From the NCBI GenBank assembly GCA_032622095.1, contig CP136069.1:158337043-158401042 (forward strand): a stretch of DNA of 64,000 nucleotides. The letters run 5' to 3'. The translations under genes and the position numbers were made by a program. The stretch is from Siphonodentalium dalli (lineage: Eukaryota > Mollusca > Scaphopoda > Gadilida > Siphonodentaliidae). How positions within the stretch are numbered: the stretch's first letter is position 1; the number at the start of each line of letters is the position of its first letter. Positions 59,691 to 64,000 of the stretch are shown here, piece after piece. The notes under the pieces are model-generated. The model had not been told where the DNA came from. It saw nothing but the letters and a program-made list of their open reading frames with translations, and ran no database searches.

Positions 59691-61365
59691 TTTGGTCCTG
59701 TCTTCCATACTCACAATTACAATTTCGTATTTGTTCCCAGCTATAATCCTATTTAGAACGCGTTCTTCTCGAAGTTCTTCAATAAAGCAATGTTATTTGA
59801 AAAATGCAACATGACATTATGGCTTTATTTGTGATTATTCATTTAATACAACGACGTAAACATAAAGCCGCAATAATTAATGATAGAGTAGTTTTTTCAC
59901 TTTATGGTGAATATAGTTCTAGGCCGATAAAATGTGACTCTTACATGAATCTTGCCCATGGACACATGAAAGACATCCATTGCAATGTCCTAGACAGAAA
60001 ACAATTCATAAGACAAAGTTTTCCTTGTTTAGAACTAAATACAACTCTGCATCCCATATAATAACAACAGCTAATATTAATTTAAGCTCAGAACTTGCAC
60101 TCTATTCGCATTCCTAAAAATATATCCCTATGTCCTTGAAATGTGTAAAATAAAGATCGTCCACTGATATATAGTCATTTGAGGTAAAAAAAAAAAAAAA
60201 AAAAAAACCCAATGCACGACACTCTCTTTCGGATAAAGGCGCACAATCCCATGGTCATGTGACCCCCACCCCCCCCCCTGTGCCAATTTGTCCTAAACAT
60301 CGTCTTCGCCGATAAGGAACGCTCTTTATTGCTCATACATTATCATATCATTTTTTTCTATTTAACTAAATTAATCATTAGTGCCCTTTTATAATTCTAA
60401 AACGACGCACATTACTAATTGAGGCACCAAACAGCCCAATGTTTTATTTCCCAAAGTAACTTTGTAACCCTTTTTTAACAAGGAGAGGTGAAATATTTAA
60501 TTTTTTATAGTTGGAGTTATTCTCCGATAATCATTTGTAATATGTGCCAAAAACACGTCGGATTTTTAAACGATATTATTTCCAAATGTAACTTTGTAAC
60601 CATTTTAACGAGGACAGTTTAAATATTTTCATTGTTATAGTTGGAGTTATTCCCCTGATAATCATTAATTATATCCAAATAATAAGTATTGTGAGCTGCG
60701 ACATCGACAGTTCAGAACTTTTGTTAGTGGGACTAAAATGACGCTCAATGAGAGACACTCACAGTGATAGTTTGTGCAAGAAATCAATGGGTTTAATCTT
60801 GTGTGACACGAACATATTTACAAGCAAGGAGATCGCAAACCTAGCGGCCACTCTAACATTTAAAATTGCTGTACTTATTAAAATCTCGGATAACAATATT
60901 GTTCAGCGTTCGCCGATGATGGTTCGCTTGTATCGATCATCAGCCCCAGCAAGTAAAAGAGCATACTTCAGAAATGTTCAATTATTTCTACGTTATGACA
61001 CCTAATGTACAGGGCTCGAGGTCGATAGAGAAACTACTCCTGTTGGTATAACGTGGGCACCGATTCCTTTTGTAAAATATTCTTTATCACCAATGCTGAA
61101 TTGCTGATAGTTTCTTTCTACTCTATGTTCTACTGTGGTTTACAATTACAAATATTAGTTGAAATTTTGAAGGTCGATGACGCTGTGTTTTAGCTCAATA
61201 GTTGCAATAAGTATTTATAGACCTAACTGATGTCCAACACCGAATGTCTCTGTTAAAGAGAGAAAGCACACTGCGTCATACATTGGTAACTATACTACTG
61301 ACATATAGCCAAGGAGCAAACATATCTGATGTGATGTCTCATTTTAATTGGGGATGTCTGTTCTC
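59691..61365. other. No firm feature
   Basis: A 21-22-base poly-A run at about 60187-60207 and a poly-C run near 60270. A diverged pair of blocks (TATAGTTGGAGTTATTC..GATAATCAT) at about 60508-60535 and 60638-60665. Plus-strand frames 59804-60061 and 60748-61005 have no motifs. Confidence 0.4.
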
Positions 61366-61864
61366 TGTCTGACCACTATATATAATAATGGGAACTATCT
61401 AGATGGCTTCAAATGGGATTTAGCAGGGGTGTAACGTTTCATTAGGTGGACAATAGCGCTGATTAAAACATTCAAAGTAAAATGTGGTGTTGGGCCATGG
61501 CTGGAAAGAGGAGTTTAATGGTGATGTTTGCATATTTCAAAATGGCGCCACCGAGTCAGATATTAAATGGTTGGAAGAGGCAACATTGATAAACAAACAT
61601 TTCGAAATATCCATGAAACTTATGTATAGGCGGTTTGGTGACTAATGTTGTGGTTCAAAGTACTCCAAACGGCATCGTCGGAATCCGATGGGACTGGATG
61701 GGCACCAAATGTTGACAACACATTTTATCACAGATTTACTCGTCACATATAGACACAGGTACAAGGAATCTGACGACTGAATAATATCAGTTTGTTAACT
61801 GATATAAAACATTTAAACACGTTGGATAATTGTCCATCCGGGCAACGCCAGGTAACCTTGCTAG
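61366..61864 (+). mobile_element. Helitron-like pearl-type copy C with 3' end
   Basis: The entry block is altered (CTGTCTGACCACTATATATA, GGGAACTATCTAGATGGC). Core units are reduced. The 3' end reads ATCCGGGCAACGCCAGGTAACCTTG, CTAG (61861-61864). The CCGGGCAACGCCAGG near-stem is the best preserved of the three ends. The base after CTAG is A, not T. Confidence 0.7.
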
Positions 61865-61879
61865 ACTTATATATGTATT

Positions 61880-62150
61880 TTCTGAATGTATTTCTGTCCG
61901 CTATGGACATTAACAGGGGCAACTAGAGGGGTCCAAAGTGGTCTAACGTGACTACTATTTTACGAGGAAGCAAACGGCGCAGGTTAAACATTTCTAGCAG
62001 TGACGCTCTCAGAGTCAGGGATGGTAAGTGGAGGGGCACCAAATTCGATTAAATGTTTTGTCGCCGATTTCTACCAAACTTAGAATCATCTCCATGATAT
62101 GTGGAATGTCCGAGTCAGCGTTGGGGAGGGTCCCCAAGATTATGAAACAT
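61880..62150 (+). mobile_element. Helitron-like pearl-type copy D, 5' part
   Basis: TTTCTGTCCGCTATGGACATTAACAGGGGC, TTTTACGAGGAAGCAAACGG, GTGACGCTCTCAGAGTCAGG and TCGCCGATTTCTACCAAACT follow the family entry and first core units. No 3' end is found. Confidence 0.65.
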
Positions 62151-64000
62151 TTGTCACTGTCACTCACTAAATGCTAACAAACATATATGCAGTCAAAACG
62201 ACGCAACAGAGTAGAATAAAAGCGGTCCCCACTTTCAACATTTTCTTCAAGAAGGAGAAGATTGGTATCATTTGGAGATTTTTCTCCTGTGAGCTTCCAG
62301 ACAACGACGAGTTAGCAACTGAAACTATAAATATCTGTAAGTTTGTTGATGGGTCATTAGTTACTCTGGTATTCTTAAAATGAAGAGCATGTTGTTTTCA
62401 CGAGCCGATCATGCTAAAATCCTGACTTTCCTGGACAATCCAGCAGACCATCCTGTATCTTGCATCGACAATTGTGATGATAGTCAACGAGTCTTCTATG
62501 TTTGGCAGGGTTCATAGTGATTGATACCATCGGTAGCAGCGCCGAATCTCAAAAAGCAAGACCTTAATACAGATAACCTGACCAATTACAAATATACGCT
62601 TCATATCAAACGTATAAGAGAAGTTGGTGACTGTCCACAATATTGGTCACATCAACACACATGGATTATTGGATTACTATCAATCGGCATAACTTCTTTT
62701 AAAACTGGCCTTTGCTAAGCCAAGAACGACATTGACGTATATTATATACATAATGCGTCCTGGCTGACCACTATTTTGGCATAATAAACAACAATATTTC
62801 CATTATTTATCATATTATTTTGAACACTGGTGTGAATACACATACAATTTATGTGTTGTCTGATTCTGTAACATTTTCGTTTGTCGAGAATTTTGAAATC
62901 GGTCTCGGATTTACAATTTACAGCAATATTTTGGTGATGGCATGGGAATATAACTATGTTATTAATTACAACTAACATATCTTTATAATGTGCCTTAGCA
63001 AAGACATTTCGGCGAAATTTTATCAGTTAATATGTTTACCTTCAATGGTAATGCAGTAATACTGTTCACTCCGAAATTAGGACTGTCCGCTTGCCAGACT
63101 AAATGGATAAACTATGTAACTAGATAGATACGATCGGACACTTGTATTAACATTAATATTCATTAATAATTATGCGTCTAATTATATACGTAATTGCAAC
63201 ATGTAACGCACAATTTAGTTCCAGATTGACCGTGAGTTCAGGTATAGATCCGATTCTGCCAAATGGGTATGTTACTATACATTAGGCTCTTGCGAACCAC
63301 GATCTTTTCGTTATATTCGAATCGAATCGGTGGGAACATTTCACATCGAAGGGAACCTCGAATCGAGCCACCGTAATCGAAAGTTCAGCGACATTAACTA
63401 ATTTGTGTTCATCGCCGGCGATTACAGAAACATATATGACGAGTAATTTGTCAATTCATCGTGGTCCTACAAATGTAGTCGTACTAGAACAATGTACATG
63501 TGTACTATGAATACTATAGAGGAAAATATTTTCTGGAGTTATCGTTGAGACCGGGATGTTTATCATGATGCACGACTGGGGGGGGTAATCCAAGGTGTAT
63601 CAAGTGACACCCCGATATAAAGGGGTGTAATTCTATTTCCAGATTGTCGGAATGACTTCACTTGGAATATGCAGTGTAATTGCGACTATGACTGTCAGCA
63701 ACATTTAACTGTGTCATTTCCATTGTGTTTCTGGATGTTCATTGAGGAAATTATTACGAACCTCAACCAATACTGCTCTTGAAAAAGTCACAAAATAATG
63801 ATGCACCTGATGAAAGACAATCGGCTGACCATGGTGACACAACTGTGGGCAATACAAATCGAGTACACTGGATGCCATTGTTTTAAACAATAGTTATTTG
63901 TTCCCACAATGAATATTTAGAATAATTTTGTAAATGTTTTGATATGATGACATGATTTTAAAATATATAAGGACGAAGAGGATCAAGCAACAAGCGAGTC
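62151..64000. other. Nothing recognised
   Basis: Open frames at 62171-62383, 62521-62718 (plus) and 62742-62978 (minus) carry no motif I recognise and lack clear splice signals. Confidence 0.4.

Noticed and set aside
63800-63840. CCTGATGAAAGAC as a hammerhead core
   Set aside because: Remaining core boxes and stems are absent.
1-64000. CRISPR array, rRNA or bacterial-type operons
   Set aside because: None seen; the tandem arrays have long units without unique spacers and the coding pattern is eukaryotic.

Overview
The window looks like repeat-dense, AT-rich, intron-rich metazoan DNA. The mobile elements (Penelope-like, L2-like, Jockey/I-like and L1/Tx1-like LINEs, tRNA-derived SINEs, Helitron-like elements with internal tandem cores) together with split exons for C-type lectin, PAN/apple and mucin-like transmembrane modules suggest a marine lophotrochozoan, probably a mollusc. 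That assignment is inference; no housekeeping gene or rRNA is present to fix it. No bacterial-style operon is present. I found no complete protein-coding gene and no functional tRNA gene.

Host coding sequence is sparse and all on the minus strand. Reading 5' to 3' on that strand, I see a first-half C-type lectin exon (42756-42939), a second-half lectin exon (17385-17620), a PAN/apple-like exon (14970-15173), a 78-base Cys/Pro-rich micro-exon (12408-12485), and a terminal exon with a Ser/Thr-rich stalk, heptad-like segment, transmembrane helix and basic tail (9059-9654). Their splice phases are mutually compatible (1-2, 2-1, 1-1, 1-1, 1-stop), so they may form one lectin-PAN receptor gene with a roughly 25-kb intron. 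They may instead be parts of neighbouring paralogues. Two weaker Cys-containing exon candidates (51519-51708, 52713-52829) could belong to a further upstream gene.

Layout: 1-7 kb holds dispersed and tandem repeats, including a Helitron-like 3' end at the window start. 7-19 kb holds the 3' exons of the receptor. 19.5-22.4 kb is a decayed L2-like LINE on the minus strand. 23.2-24.5 kb is a foldback-like element. 26.36-30.01 kb is a 5'-truncated Jockey/I-like LINE with a 14-bp target-site duplication. 30.5-31.35 kb is a 5'-truncated Penelope-like element with a GIY-YIG endonuclease tail, a 74-bp perfect inverted duplication and a hammerhead-ribozyme-like motif. 31.4-41.86 kb is a Helitron-like complex: pearl-like tandem-core elements, one of them interrupted by a 5.7-kb palindromic composite whose two ends are both Helitron-type 5' ends. 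42.7 kb holds the lectin first-half exon. 43.7-45.6 kb holds two diverged tandem arrays. 45.6-50.0 kb is one L1/Tx1-like LINE nested in another, in opposite orientation, with a 9-bp target duplication. 53-58 kb holds three large inverted repeats and a SINE. 58.6-62.1 kb holds more Helitron-family fragments. The rest is unrecognised, probably intronic or intergenic.

The items I would check first are the hammerhead-like motif, the inverted-end Helitron composite, the nested LINEs and the dispersed phase-matched receptor exons.
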